Shown here one piece after another: positions 38,300 to 49,702 of a stretch of DNA of 64,000 nt. The DNA lies in contig CAKJVC010000182.1 of NCBI GenBank assembly GCA_918026815.1, forward strand, positions 1-64,000, given 5' to 3'. The position numbers and the translations under genes were made by a program. Numbering within the stretch: the stretch's first letter is position 1; each line of letters begins with the position of its first letter. A model generated the notes under the pieces. The model had not been told where the DNA came from and made no database searches. It worked only from the letters and a program-made list of their open reading frames with translations. Origin of the DNA: Chalara sp. BL73 (Eukaryota; Ascomycota; Leotiomycetes; Helotiales).

Positions 38300-39230
38300 G
38301 TTTTTCCGTTAGCACAACAGAACAAAAAGCAAAAAAAGAAGTAGTTACTTTAAATACTACTGCTACCGACAAAAACGAAAACATCGAGCTTCTCGACGTC
38401 GAACTTACTAAAATCGAAGTTTCGAAAACTTTGAAAGTTTTTTTACTAAATAAGTACTACAAAAACAAAAAAAACTTTAAAACTTTTTTTTTTTAAATAG
38501 AAATTTATTAAAAATTTAACAATAACAAGTTTTTTTATAAAAAAGCTTACTGTTTGTTCGCTGTTTTTTACTTTAGGAAAAATGCGGCCAAATAAGTCAT
38601 GCTGCTTTTAAAAAACTACTTTTAGCATAACAAAAACATCGACAAATGTATAGTAGCTACTAAAATAACGTTGGAAAAATAGTCGAGATTTAAAAAAGCA
38701 ATTAAAGCAGTATTCGGAAATATAAATAAAAAGAAAACTGCCGAACAACACTTGTACAGTTTACAACAAACAAGAACGATTATCGTTTACGCTACGGAAT
38801 TCAGAAAGCACGCTGCTTAAACCGGCTAAAACGCGCAAGCTTTAATTAGCTACTATATAAAAGGACTTAAAGTTTATGTTTAAGCCGAACTCGCCCGAAT
38901 AAACAATTTTACAAACATAAAATTATTAATCGAAATGTCCGTGCTAATAAATAATAAAATCAGTGATTTTTACAAAAATCAAAAATCTATAAAAAAACGC
39001 CGGTACAACAAAAACGAAAAAAAAAAGCGTGATTTAAAAAAAGAGCTAAACTGTTGGCTAAAACCTATAAAAATAAACGTTACAGAAAAAAAGAAATTTA
39101 TATTTAAAAAAAAAATGCAGCACAAAAAAAAAAACAAACTGTGCTACACTTGCGACAAAAAAAAGCATATAGTTTTGTTTTACAAAAAGAACAGCGGTAA
39201 AAAACAAGCTAATGCTACTTAAGTCAAAAA
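38300..39230 (+). pseudogene. G1 gag remnant with zinc knuckle
   Basis: Lys-rich gag. A frame with stops reads through a retrotransposon-gag-like region (TLFGNINKKKTAEQHLYSLQQ-type text near 38705-38780). It ends with CYTCDKKKHIVLFYKK near 39139-39190, a CCHC knuckle whose last Cys is mutated to Tyr. The longest open stretch is 38935-39222. Confidence 0.7.
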
Positions 39231-42200
39231 AGTCTGTATAAAAAAACGTGTAAAAGAATATAAAACACGAAAATTTTTTTATAAGTTTTTTAAAAAAGAA
39301 CTCGAAAACATAAAAATAGCAATACAACTTTCGGAGCTTGGCTTTTCTGCTTTAAGAACTATAAGCTCGGTACTAGCTTCAAAACTTTATTCGGAAATAG
39401 AAAAAAAATAAAAGCTAGCTTTGTTCGAAAAAAAAGCTAAAATATAGTTCTTTTTAACAGATGTAAAAAAGCTTAACTATTGAAAAAAGCCGCAAAAAAA
39501 AAGTATAAACACGGAACTCTTTAGTATAAAAGCCGAAATTATATATAAAAATAAACGCTGTGTAGCGTTCAGACTAGCTAACAAAAAAATTATCGAAAAA
39601 TACGTAGCTAAAAAACGACTTTTAAGCTTAAAACAACACTTAAAAAAAAAAAACACTTAAAAAATAATAAATAACTTAAAAAAACGCTGCACTTAACGAC
39701 GTATAACTAAAGATTTTAACTATAGAATATTCGCCGAAAATAAAAAGCTAAAAACTAGTTATATAGTCGAAAACAAGCTTTACAGGCTAATAAAAAAAAG
39801 ACTCAATTACAAACTATAGCTAAACGCTATATATAGCAACGCTATTAAAAAGCAAAAACTAAAACAAACAGCAGCTACTTCAAAACTATACCAGTTTAAA
39901 AAAACCGTAAAGTTGGAAAACGCAAACACAAAAGTTATAATTAACACTAAAGTTATAAATATGTACATCAACACAAAATATGTTTAAAAAAAAACAATTA
40001 AAACAAAATACAAAAAACGTTTATACTAAGTAACAGCAATCGATAGCAAAAACGTCGGCACGAATAAATAAGTTAAAAAAGAAATTCTGCTTATAAAAAT
40101 AGTTATGCTAAAAAAATACATCGAAAAAATAGTTTTTAATGTTATGCTAATCGAAAAGCATAACGTTATTTTTGAAACTTTTTAAGTTAAAAAGCATAAC
40201 TTAAATATAAACTAAATAAATAACAGTATTCGGTTTAATAAATGCACTTGTATAAAAAGTAACTTACAGAATATACATAGCAAAAAAAAAGCTAGCGCTG
40301 TTTTTTTTAAGCTAAAACTTTAAAAACTTAAAAATCCGGTACAGCGAAATACAAAAAATACGTTCGATTAAATACTCGTACTATACAAAAAGTTTTTACG
40401 GCTGTTTGAAAACTTACAAAATATGCGTGTTTTGCTAAAACACTAACTGTAGAATTACGAAATTAATTTGAAAAAAAAAAAAAGCTATTTTCTGAAAAAC
40501 TGAAACTTTACAACTTACAAACTTTAAAAACGCTTAAAAAGTATATAAAAAAATCAGCGAAAAAAAAATAGATTAAAAAGTTTAAATCGTTAGCAGCATC
40601 GAATATACTATTAGCACGCAAAAAAAAAAAAAAAAAAAAAACTCTAAAAAAAAACTTTGCGTAAACTATCGTAGCTTAAATAACGTCACGATAAAAAATG
40701 TATACTTCGTGTTTAGTAGCTAGTATTTGCGAAATAGTTTAGCTAAAACAAAAATATTTATTAAGCTCGATCAAAAAAGCTCGTTCGTTTTAATACGAAT
40801 TAAAAAAAGCTATAAATAGAAAACAGCTTTTATACTACTTTTAAAGCTATAAAAGTATACAATTATACTTTTCGGCTTAACTAATGCTTTTGCAACTTGC
40901 TAAAAACAAAACGAAAACATTCTGAAAAAATTCTTATAAAAAACAGTCGTATACTATTTCGATAATATTTTAATTTACTCGGAAAAACCGAAAAAACACG
41001 AAAAGCACGTAAAACAAGTTATGCAGAAATTCGTATAAATAGACTTTCGCTTAAAGTTGTTAAAATGTAAATTCAGTATTATTAAAGTAGATTTTTTGAA
41101 ATATATTATTAAAGCAAAATATTTCGCTATCGACTTTATTAAAATTAAAAATATTCAAGAATAAAAGTTATTACGCAACGTTAAAAACGTGCAATTATTT
41201 CTGAAGTTCGCTAACTTCTGCCGACAGTTTATTAAAAAATATTTAAAGTTAGTTTACTTTTTAACACAATTGATTAAAAAAAACGTGCTTTTCGAGTAGA
41301 AAATAAATCAAAAAGCAGCTTTCAAAAAAATTAAAAACAAGTTTGCTAAAAAACTAATTTTTTAACACTATAACAGAAATAAAAGAAATATAGTCGAAAC
41401 TGATGTTTTAAATACAACAATAAAAGCAGTTTATTTCTAAAAAAACGACAACAACAAGCTACACTTTGTCGCTTACTTTTCGAAAACAATGTTATTAGCA
41501 AAACAGAACTACAATATTTATAAAAAAAAGCTGCTTACAATTGTAGAAGCGCTGAAGCACTAGCGCATTTACTTACAAGAAGCAAAATTTACAATTACTA
41601 TTTATACCGACTATATAAATTTTCGAATTTTTACTACTACTAAAGTTTTAAATAATCGAAAATTGGCTAAATAAACTAAAAAACTAGCGGAATTCGACTT
41701 GGTTATTAAGCACGTTAACGAAACAAACAACGCGAAAGCTAACGCGTTTAGCAAAAAACTAAAGTACAAAAACTTTAAAGTATACTAAAAAACAGTTTTG
41801 TTTAAAAAGCTTAAAAATAAAAACTTTGTTTTAAATATAAAAAAAATTGCAACAACAGTAAAACATAACTTTACCGAACTATAATTAGCACGTTTTAAAA
41901 ATAGCGCTAAACAAGATTTAAGCGCACAACGAATACTAAAAGAAACTTTCGAAAAGAATAAAAAAAATAACAAGATTTTTCGACAAAAAAAAACAAAAAA
42001 ACTGTACATACTTAAAAAGATTAAAAAAAGCTTCGTTAGGAAACAGTATAGCTTTTTTGTACACGAACACTAAAAAATCAGAAAAACGTATAAAAAAATT
42101 GCGAAAACTTTTTAGTGTCCAAAACTAAAAACTATAGTAAAAACAGTAGTTAGCGGTTGTAATATTTGCATCAGAAACAAAGCTTTACGCCGAGCTTTTT

Positions 42201-43310
42201 ATAAACAAATACAAACAACTTCGATACTACTTACACTATAAAAATCAATATTTTAAGACTTTATTGTTAAACTTTCGAAATTCAAAAATCCGGTAACGAA
42301 AGTAAAATACGATTTTATTCTAGTTATAGTAAAAAAACTAACAAAATATGTAATACTCGTTTTATACTACGAGTTAAGTACAGCAAAAAACTTCGCGCAC
42401 ACTTTCTTTAAAGAAGTAATCGCTTCGCATAAACTGCTAAAAAAAATTATATCAAACAAAAACAAACTTTTTATATTCAAGTTCTAAACAAGCTTTATAG
42501 CGCAGTTAAGCGCTAAAAAAAAACTGTTTACGTTTTTTTATTTACAAACAAATAGCTAAACGGAAAAAATAAACTAAGTAGTAAAAGTATACTTAAAATA
42601 CTATATTAACTACAAACAAAACAACTAAGTACAGCTATTGCTATTTGCACAATTTGCATACAACAATTTAGCTACAAAAACAACTTTAGTTTTACTATTT
42701 TTCGCTAACTATAGTTACAAGCTAGTAGCATACAAAAAACTAAGAATTACGAATATTGACAATAAGTATGCTTGCGTCAAAGTTTAAAGTATTAAAAAAC
42801 TATACAAAAAACTAGCAAAAAACTTGCAGTTTATAGCAGAAAAAAACGTTTACTACTATAACAAAAAACGTAGTTAAAAGCTTATTTTCGAAAAAAAAAA
42901 AAAAGTTTACTTGCTTAAAAAAAACATTAACACTAAAAAACTAAGCGACAAACTGGACTACAAAAAATTAAAACTATACAAAATCAAAAAAGTCAAAAAA
43001 CTTTTAAATTACAAATTAAACTTGTTTAAAAACATAAATATTTATTTAGTATTTTATGTATTTTTGCTCGAAAAAGCACTACCGAGCGTTTTACTAGCAC
43101 TAAAAACCGAAATTTTTTTAGTTAACTCGAACGCCGAATATAAAGTAAAACAAATTCTGAACTGCAAATACGTTAAAACACAAGTCAAGTATTTCGTTAA
43201 ATAAAAAAACTATTTACATTTAGAAAATACATAAAAACTTAAAAGCAACTTTAATTGCTTTGAATTGTTAGCAAAATTTTATTAACAAAATCCTGATTTG
43301 TTTAAAAAAA
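39231..43310 (+). pseudogene. G1 pol remnant: protease-RT-RNase H-integrase-chromodomain
   Basis: Multiple stops, but family text is legible. RT at about 40655-41110: LCVNYRSLNNVTIKN, FIKLDQKSSFVLIRIKK, KTAFILLLKL, YYFDNILIYSEKPKKHEKHV. RNase H at about 41390-41780: VETDVLNTTIKAVYF, NIYKKKLLTIVEALKH, ITIYTDYINF, KHVNETNNAKANAFSK. Integrase at about 42120-42860: CNICIRNKA (zinc), DFILVIVKKLTKYVIL, FKEVIASHKLLKKIISNKNKLF, AQFAYNNLATKTT. C-terminal chromodomain at about 43127-43310: AEYKVKQILNCKYVKTQVKYFVK then K-N-YLHLENT. A chromodomain defines the chromovirus group and is known to guide insertion to heterochromatin. Confidence 0.85.
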
Positions 43311-43324
43311 GTTTGAAAAACTGA

Positions 43325-43985
43325 AAAATTTCGTTAAAAAATCGTTATAAAATTCGCTAGCAGCAAAAACAACGCTAGCAGCGGCGGCTTGCTTCTGCTT
43401 TTCGTTTTTTTTTGCTTTAGTTTTTTTTTTTTTTTTTTTTAGCAGTATCCAGCTTTTCTAAGTAGCGAAAACTACGACGAGCTATTTTTTTTCGACGATT
43501 TTTAATAAACGTTTTTTGTTTCCGAAAACAAGCTACTTTAGCTATAGCTTTTTAAGCCTGAGCCGAGGCTTTTTTTTTTTTATCGTTTAGCTTTTCCAGC
43601 TAACGATCGAAAAACGTTTAGTCAGCTAAGCGCGAAACTTCGAAGTTTTAACGCTCGGACAAAAAAACGCTTATATTACAAAAACACTTTGTTCGTATAC
43701 ATTTTAAACATTTCGCTAAACGTTCTTTTTTTGAATTAGCAACACATTTCAAATTCTTTTTTTTACACCGAGTATACGAAAACATTTTTTCGTCGACAAA
43801 CTCGATAAAATTAGCCAGCTCGAATTTTTTACGAATTTTTTTTTTAAACAAACTTTTACTACGATTTTTAATTCTGCTCGTGCGCTAAAATAGCATAGTA
43901 AAAAAAAAAAAAAGCTATGCTTTTCGCGCGAGATTTCTTTACTTGTATTTAAGCGTAAAAACACGCTAAAGCGAAAAAAGAATAG
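43325..43985 (-). pseudogene. Antisense Cys-rich coiled-coil ORF inside G1
   Basis: Between the chromodomain and the 3' LTR the minus strand, not the plus strand, carries coding-like sequence. It reads EFVDEKMFSYTRCKKKNLKC..., KCLKCIRTKCFC, giving a repeated C-x2-C / C-x5-C pattern. Then come SERxNFEVSRLAD, FFDR and LEKLNDKKKKASAQA, then a Lys/Arg-rich helix (ACFRKQKTFIKNRRKKIARRS) and YLEKLDTA. Stops fall where Trp is expected. The order, a Cys-cluster then a long charged coiled coil, resembles hypothetical proteins I recall as common in fungal genomes; function unknown. The longest open piece is 43851-43648. Confidence 0.55.
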
Positions 43986-44438
43986 TGTCACGAACTAAAT
44001 TTTAAAACTTGCCGAAGTCCCAGAAAAAAAGCTTTAAAATACTTTGGCGTTTTGAGACTAATAAAAATCTTAAAAATGTAAGTCTTAGAATTAGCTAGTG
44101 TTTTAGAACTTTAAGTAAATAAAAAAGCAAACGGCTTATTAACTCTTAGAAACCGCGACCGTGTTACGTAATAAAGTTTAAAAAAGTTTTAAAAGTTTAT
44201 ATAAACTCTAAAAACTTTAAAAAACTCCAGCTTAACTATAGTATATAAATAATCGTAGTTTTATAATTTAGAAGCTTCGTGCTCAACTTACTTTATAGTT
44301 TAGCAATATAGTCTTTGTTATACTTGTAACGTTTCACTCTTTAGTGAGAAGCAATGCCTAGTCTATTTCATATATACCATACCAACCAACGAGCCCCAAG
44401 CCCAGCTACCTAGGCCCAAGGCTACCCAGTACGTTACA
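43986..44438 (+). repeat. G1 3' LTR (453 bp)
   Basis: Inner part RIP-mutated, outer about 120 bp unmutated (CCAACCAACGAGCCCCAAGC...GTACGTTACA). Same length as the 5' LTR. Confidence 0.9.
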
Positions 44439-45068
44439 AAACTGCACTTTTAATAAAAAAATTTTTTTAAAATTAAATAAATTTTTAAGTTTTAGTACTA
44501 ATTGCTAAAAAAATAATTAACGTTTAAGCTTTTTTTTAAACTTTGTTTTATTCGGAAACGTTTTGCTAGTATATCGGCAGCGTTTCGCTTTAGTTTTTTT
44601 TTCGGCTAGTTTTTAGCTTTTTTCGAAATTATTTAAGCTACGCAACTGTTTTTTTTTAAAAAAAAAATTGTTTTTTAATTTTTTTAAGTTTTTTAGCAGC
44701 GTTACTTGCTTTTGTAAATTTTTGCTTTTTGCGTTGCTTTGTTTAACGTATTTTTTTTAAAGCTTTGCTATAATAAATAGCTCGCGAACTAATATATTTT
44801 GTATGTTTATAACAACGTTGTTTTTTTGCTGTTTTTAAAGCGTTTCGTTTTCGATTTTTTTCGAATATTGATTTTTATTTTATTTTCTGCGTACACAAAT
44901 TGTACTAAATAAGTTAAAACTTAGATTTTTTGTAAAAAACCGAGTAATAAATCGATAAGCTGTAAAAACAAATTTAGTTGTTTTTTTTTTTTTTTTCGAC
45001 ACTATAGCGTTTTAAGTGCGATACTTTTCTGACTTGTGCTAAACTACATTTCGTAACAAAAATTAAAA

Positions 45069-45271
45069 TGTAAAATACTGGAGTAAAGTAGCACAAGTCA
45101 ACTGCAATTAATACTAAAACTAATTTTTACTTTTTTTACTACGTTCCGAGTTTTTTACTTATACTTTTCGAACCTCTGGCGACTCCCTACGTGCCTATAC
45201 ATGCCAAGCCTCAGTGCCTTTACCGAGCCCCTCTCAGTGCCCCTTAGCACGTGACATCCTGGCGCCTGACA
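45069..45271 (-). mobile_element. G2-family LTR (203 bp)
   Basis: On the minus strand TGTCAGGCGCCAGGATGTCACGTG...CCAGTATTTTACA. Same length as the copies at 59937-60139 and 60247-60449. It acts as the 5' LTR of G2. Its outer side (45272 onward) is the 3' end of another G2-type element, so the LTR appears shared between two tandem elements. CACGTG at 45248-45253. Confidence 0.75.
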
Positions 45272-45489
45272 AAAATAAGCCGAAAAAAGTTTGTAACGAA
45301 CAACAATTTAAATACAATAAAAAGCGAAAACTAAGTACAATAAAAACAATTAATAATATTTCTAAAATAAATAAGTAACAGCAATAATAACTTTTTAATT
45401 ATAAATAAAAATAAGTAATAGTCAAATTTTAACTTATAAATAAGCGCTTTTTTTTTGTTTAGCTGCGTTTTTTTTTTTTTTTTTTGCAA

Positions 45490-45560
45490 TATTATTACTA
45501 ATACTATTACTACTATTATTACTATTACTACTATTATTACTATTACTACTATTATATTTA
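45490..45560. repeat. Imperfect ATT/ACT trinucleotide repeat
   Basis: A run of ATTACT/ACTATT units, matched in inverted form at about 59572-59615 (TAGTAATAG units) in G2. It is an element-borne low-complexity tract, not a LINE tail. Confidence 0.7.
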
Positions 45561-45721
45561 TTTCGCGTTTCGCTTTTATTTCGGCTTCGGCTATTTCCGT
45601 TTATTTTTGCTGCGCAAAAATTGCAAGTTTTAAATTTAAAATTTGCTGTTTTTTTAATAAAAAAAGCAGCATTAAATACTTTTGCTATCGCAATTTTAAA
45701 ACTAAATGTTTTTTTGTAAGT

Positions 45722-45972
45722 TGTCAGGGTCCAGACAGGGGTCGATCCCGACCCACATACATGCTACACATGCCAAGCACATGCCACACACATGCGACGC
45801 GCCACGTAAGGAACCGCTGGCGTATCGAAAGCTATAAAGAGGGGTGACGAACAAGAGTAGTACAGTAGAGAATAGTTTTGTGTTCTGTATGCGTCATAAT
45901 ACTACAATCGATACAATAGATCATTCCGCACGTACTAGACTAGTCACTCTACCTGTGTTCTGGCACCTTACA
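45722..45972 (+). mobile_element. Solo LTR, family L3 (251 bp)
   Basis: TGTCAGGGTCCAGACAGGGG...GTTCTGGCACCTTACA, GC-rich and unmutated inside AT-rich flanks. A TATA-like CTATAAAGAG lies near 45830-45840. No matching 5-bp flanks; it sits at a deletion junction of G2b. Confidence 0.75.
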
Positions 45973-47130
45973 ATTTATAAATTTAAATATTTTTTTATAC
46001 AATTATATAACGTACTAGTTTAATGTATTTGTTAACTATAATTAATACAAAATTATATATTTAATTGTATTTTTTGTTAAACAGTAAATTTGTAATAAAA
46101 TTTATAATTATTTTTTTTATAATTTTAAAAAAATTAAAATTAAAACTAATTTACTATAAATTCGATATTTTTTTAGTTTGTTTTTTTAGTATTTTGTATA
46201 TGTTTTTATATGTTTTTTAATATTATTTTTTAAACTAAGCTAATAGTATTTTTAGTTTATTAATTCGCGCATTTTACGTATGCTAAAATAACTGACAAAC
46301 TTTTTATTATAATATATATAAATTATTTTTACATATATTAATTTTTTGTTAAAAATATATACAGTTTTTTTATAACGAAATAAACTATTTTTATAGTTTA
46401 TATTTTATAGTTTTTTCGTTTTAGTTTAGTTTTATTTTATAGTTTTTTCGATAATTTTTTAAACTAAAAAAAAAATAGTTTTTTACTATTTTTTTAAATA
46501 AAATAATATTAAATATCAATATATTTTGTATATACGTAAAATTAAATTTTTTTAACTAAAACAATAACTTTTTAATTGTTTTTGTAAATAATTATTATAC
46601 TAATACTTTAATTTATATTAAAATAAATTTAACTAAAAAAGCTTTGTAACTATATGGTTTTTTTAGTCGCGTTAGTTTATTTAATATATTCGGTTTTGCA
46701 AAATAATAAAAATACTATAAGTTGTTGTTTCGTTAACTAGTTAATTACTGCGTTTTTAATACTAAATATATATTTTAAAGTTAATCGACGTGTTTTTATG
46801 TTTTATGTTTAATTTAAATTTGTGCAATTTGTTAATAACTATATTGTTTTTTAAAATATTAATTATATATATATATTTAATATATTACAATACTTGTTTA
46901 TAAGTTTTATGTGTATTTCGTTTAAATTTAAAATATATCGATTAACAATAAATATAATATATACTAAATTAAAACGCGTATTTAATATAGTACATATAAA
47001 AAAGCCGATTATAAATTAGTATTAACAACGAAAAATTAAATCGAATTGTAGTTTTTATAAATATAACCCCAAAAGAATTTTTACGTAAATAAACTTTTTA
47101 AAAAAATCGCAAAGTTCGTTGTAAGCAGTT

Positions 47131-47322
47131 TGTCACGCTCCTCAATATCGCACCAGACGCCCATTGGTTCGCTTACCAGCTCGCCTATGATGGTCACGTG
47201 GTCATGGTCTTGATATCAGGGATGCCACAGCAACAGCTACACCTTTCCTCCTTAGTTTAGTATTCTCGTATTGAAGCACCTATTATACGCCCCAACAGGC
47301 TCATAGGATCGTGATCGTGACA
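47131..47322 (+). mobile_element. Solo LTR, family L1 (192 bp), intact, TSD CAGTT
   Basis: TGTCACGCTCC...GATCGTGATCGTGACA, flanked by CAGTT at 47126-47130 and 47323-47327. Unmutated reference copy of L1. CACGTG at 47195-47200. Confidence 0.92.
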
Positions 47323-49555
47323 CAGTTGCGAATTATTTTTATTTTTAAGTAAAAACAATACAAGTTTAAATTTAATATATAAAACTGTTAATTAATTTTT
47401 ATTTTAATAGTTTAAATGTTTATTTTTGAATTATCTACAATGAAAAAATCGTTTATATAGATTGTAATAATAATGCTCTTTTAATAAAATACACTAAAAT
47501 TAACGTCGAAAAACTAAAAACTTTGTTTAACAAAAAAAAAAGTTAAAATCTTTTTTATATATAAAGTAAAATAAATTCAAATCATTTTAATTGACTTAAT
47601 TTAATTCCGGAAAAGTTGTCGATTACGTGCGGACTTTACTTGACGGCGTGTTTTACTCCAACCAAAAAATTAACATTGAAAAAATCGAGTATTTTAATCG
47701 AAAACTTTTAAACTACTAATACAATTTTTTGAAATGTTAACAATTCTAATTACGCTAATTAAGCGCTTTTTATTAAACTAGTATATAGTTTGTTCTGTAT
47801 TCTATAAAAAATATTTTTGATTTTGTTGTAGTCGATTTATATAGCAGTAATACACGATGCTACGTAATAAATATTAGCGTGTTTTGTAGCTAGCAAGTTT
47901 ACTTTTTTTTGTATTTTGTATTTTTTTTTTTTAACAATAACACTTTAGTTTTAATTTTTACTATTAAACTTATTGTTTTATAGCTTTTTACAATACTGTT
48001 TTTTTTTTACGCTTTTTGTTTTTGCTGTAAAACGTCGCGAAACTAATTGTTGTTTAACAAGTTTTAAAACAGTTTTAAAGCTAGCTAGCATTATTAAATT
48101 TGTATTATTTGTTAAGTATATTATTTATTTATATTTACAGTTTAGCTAGTTAACTTTTTTGCAAATTAAACGTAATACGCGAACTGTTAATATACACTTA
48201 ATACACTGTTATAACAATTGTAAGCATTAATTGTTTGCTGTTTTATTTACAGCGTACAACAATAACAAAAAACTAACTAACAAATAACAAACGTGTTTTA
48301 GTTATAAAAAATTTTAAAGTATTGCAAATTAGCTTAGTATTGTTATTTACTGCTAACTGAAATTAAATGTTAAAATTATTAAGCTTTTTGCCGGCCGCGT
48401 AGCAATAGTAATTTCTTTTTTACAAGCTGCTTTACAAAATATTTAATTTAATAACTATTTTTTTTTTGCAACGCGTTTTAAACATATTGTAACAAAAGTG
48501 TAAAACCTGTATTTTAGTTTCGAGTTTATATTGTATTTTAACTTCGAATTTACTTTTTTTATAACTTTTATACCTTTTTAAAAAAACATACAATTTACTC
48601 GCGAATTAAAATAAAAAAGTATACTAAGTTTTAATAATAATAAAAAAGCGAAATTCGACAGTAGTTAAAAAAAAAAAAAAAAAAAATTTGAAACTGTAGT
48701 AGTTATAACGAATAATTTGCAGTACTGCATATTTAATTTACAATACGCTAAATCGGTTTTTATACTAAAACAAAATAGCAAAATAAATATCAAATATTAT
48801 TACTGTAAAATTATTTATTTTACAGTTAAAAAAACTGTGCAAAATTCCGGGTTTAAATTTTGTTATAAAAAAAATCAAAAAAATCGATTTTATTAAAAAG
48901 CTTTCGCGATATTTCAAAAAGTTGTAAATATTAAACTTTGTACAAATAAAATGTTTTTGTAAACAAATTCGCAAATATAACAATGCTTTTTTATTTACTT
49001 TTGTTAACTATTGTCGCAATAAACAAATAGATTTAAATAGCTGCAGTATACAACTGTTTTAAATACACAAAAATTTATATTATTTATAAAAACTATTAAT
49101 GCTTGAAAATATTGCTGTTTTAGTATTTGTTTAATTGATTTTTTATAATTCTAATAAAGCTTTTGCAGTTTGTATATAGCAAAATAGTAGTTTAAATTGC
49201 AGTATATTAAATACTTTATTTGACTTAATATTACAAATTAACTAATTAACTAAAATTTATAAAATAGTTTGTAAACGCTTAGTAAAACACTGTTATAATA
49301 ATAAGTATATTTTGCTTAATTTATAAATGCGATTAGTAATAAAAATTAGTGCTAATTACGAACAAAAAAATTTACTTTTCGCTAATAAAATTGCAAGCAT
49401 TTTACTAAACAAAACAAACTAGTTTACTAGTCGAAATATTATATTAACAATTCGCGAAAATGCTGCAAATAAGCTATTTATATACTGTATAGCTATATTT
49501 TATGCTACATATATACTATCTGTTGAGAATTGGTCAATTATATTAAATAATTCAA
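47323..49555. repeat. RIP-decayed AT-rich transposon sequence
   Basis: Continues G2b-like AT-rich sequence on the far side of L1. No intact ORF above about 70 codons and no domain I can name with confidence. Poly-A/T tracts at about 48667-48690. Confidence 0.5.
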
Positions 49556-49702
49556 ACTTCTCAACAACAACAATTTTCAACCCCCCCTATTTTGTTCAAA
49601 ACACGTCCCCAATACTTGAAGAACTAGCTCACTAGCCTATTCCTCCCAGCAATAGCCAGCTCGACGCGTGGTGCGCGTAGAAAACGCTTTGTTGTGGTCG
49701 AT

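Larger units (their letters stand above)
37794..44438 (+). mobile_element. G1: complete Ty3/gypsy chromovirus, RIP-inactivated
   Basis: Full-length element of 6645 bp with two 453-bp LTRs (37794-38246 and 43986-44438), each TGTCACGAAC...ACGTTACA. It is flanked by the 5-bp duplication AAACT (37789-37793 and 44439-44443). Inside, in order, are gag with a zinc knuckle, protease, RT, RNase H, integrase and chromodomain, all with scattered stops, then an antisense Cys-rich ORF. It is inserted in G2. Internal GC is very low, yet the outer ends of both LTRs remain GC-rich. Confidence 0.92.
35870..45068 (-). pseudogene. G2 (5' half): RIP-decayed gypsy, interrupted by L2 and G1
   Basis: Reading leftward from its LTR (45271-45069), AT-rich internal sequence runs 45068-44444, is broken by G1 (37794-44438) and solo LTR L2 (37461-37652), and continues to 35870. 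There it ends inside RT: the minus strand reads KTLNKLCCLKRFTKINFTNTYYRIR, corresponding to the FTKLD...YRIR segment. The next RT residues (RIKKSDK.KTAF) are found not here but at 55765 on the plus strand. There is no long ORF; GC is very low. Confidence 0.7.
45272..47130 (-). pseudogene. G2b: 3' part of a second G2-type gypsy element
   Basis: 45272-45720 is the inverted counterpart of 59400-59830, the region just upstream of the G2 3' LTR. 45973 to about 46330 is the inverted counterpart of integrase at about 57520-57860 (both contain AACTTG..GGCTATTTTAACGT-type text and AAATACTAAAAAAACAAAC). Between them solo LTR L3 occupies the place of about 1.5 kb. Fully RIP-decayed, no long ORF. Confidence 0.65.

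Noticed and set aside
41785..42009. Phe-rich minus-strand ORF in G1
   Set aside because: Antisense of the A-rich RNase H-integrase region; no Cys pattern or helix as in the 43325-43985 ORF.
45455..45847. 130-aa plus-strand ORF spanning the G2b tail and L3 LTR
   Set aside because: It crosses an element junction, starts in poly-T and reads a microsatellite; the coding-like frame is on the other strand.
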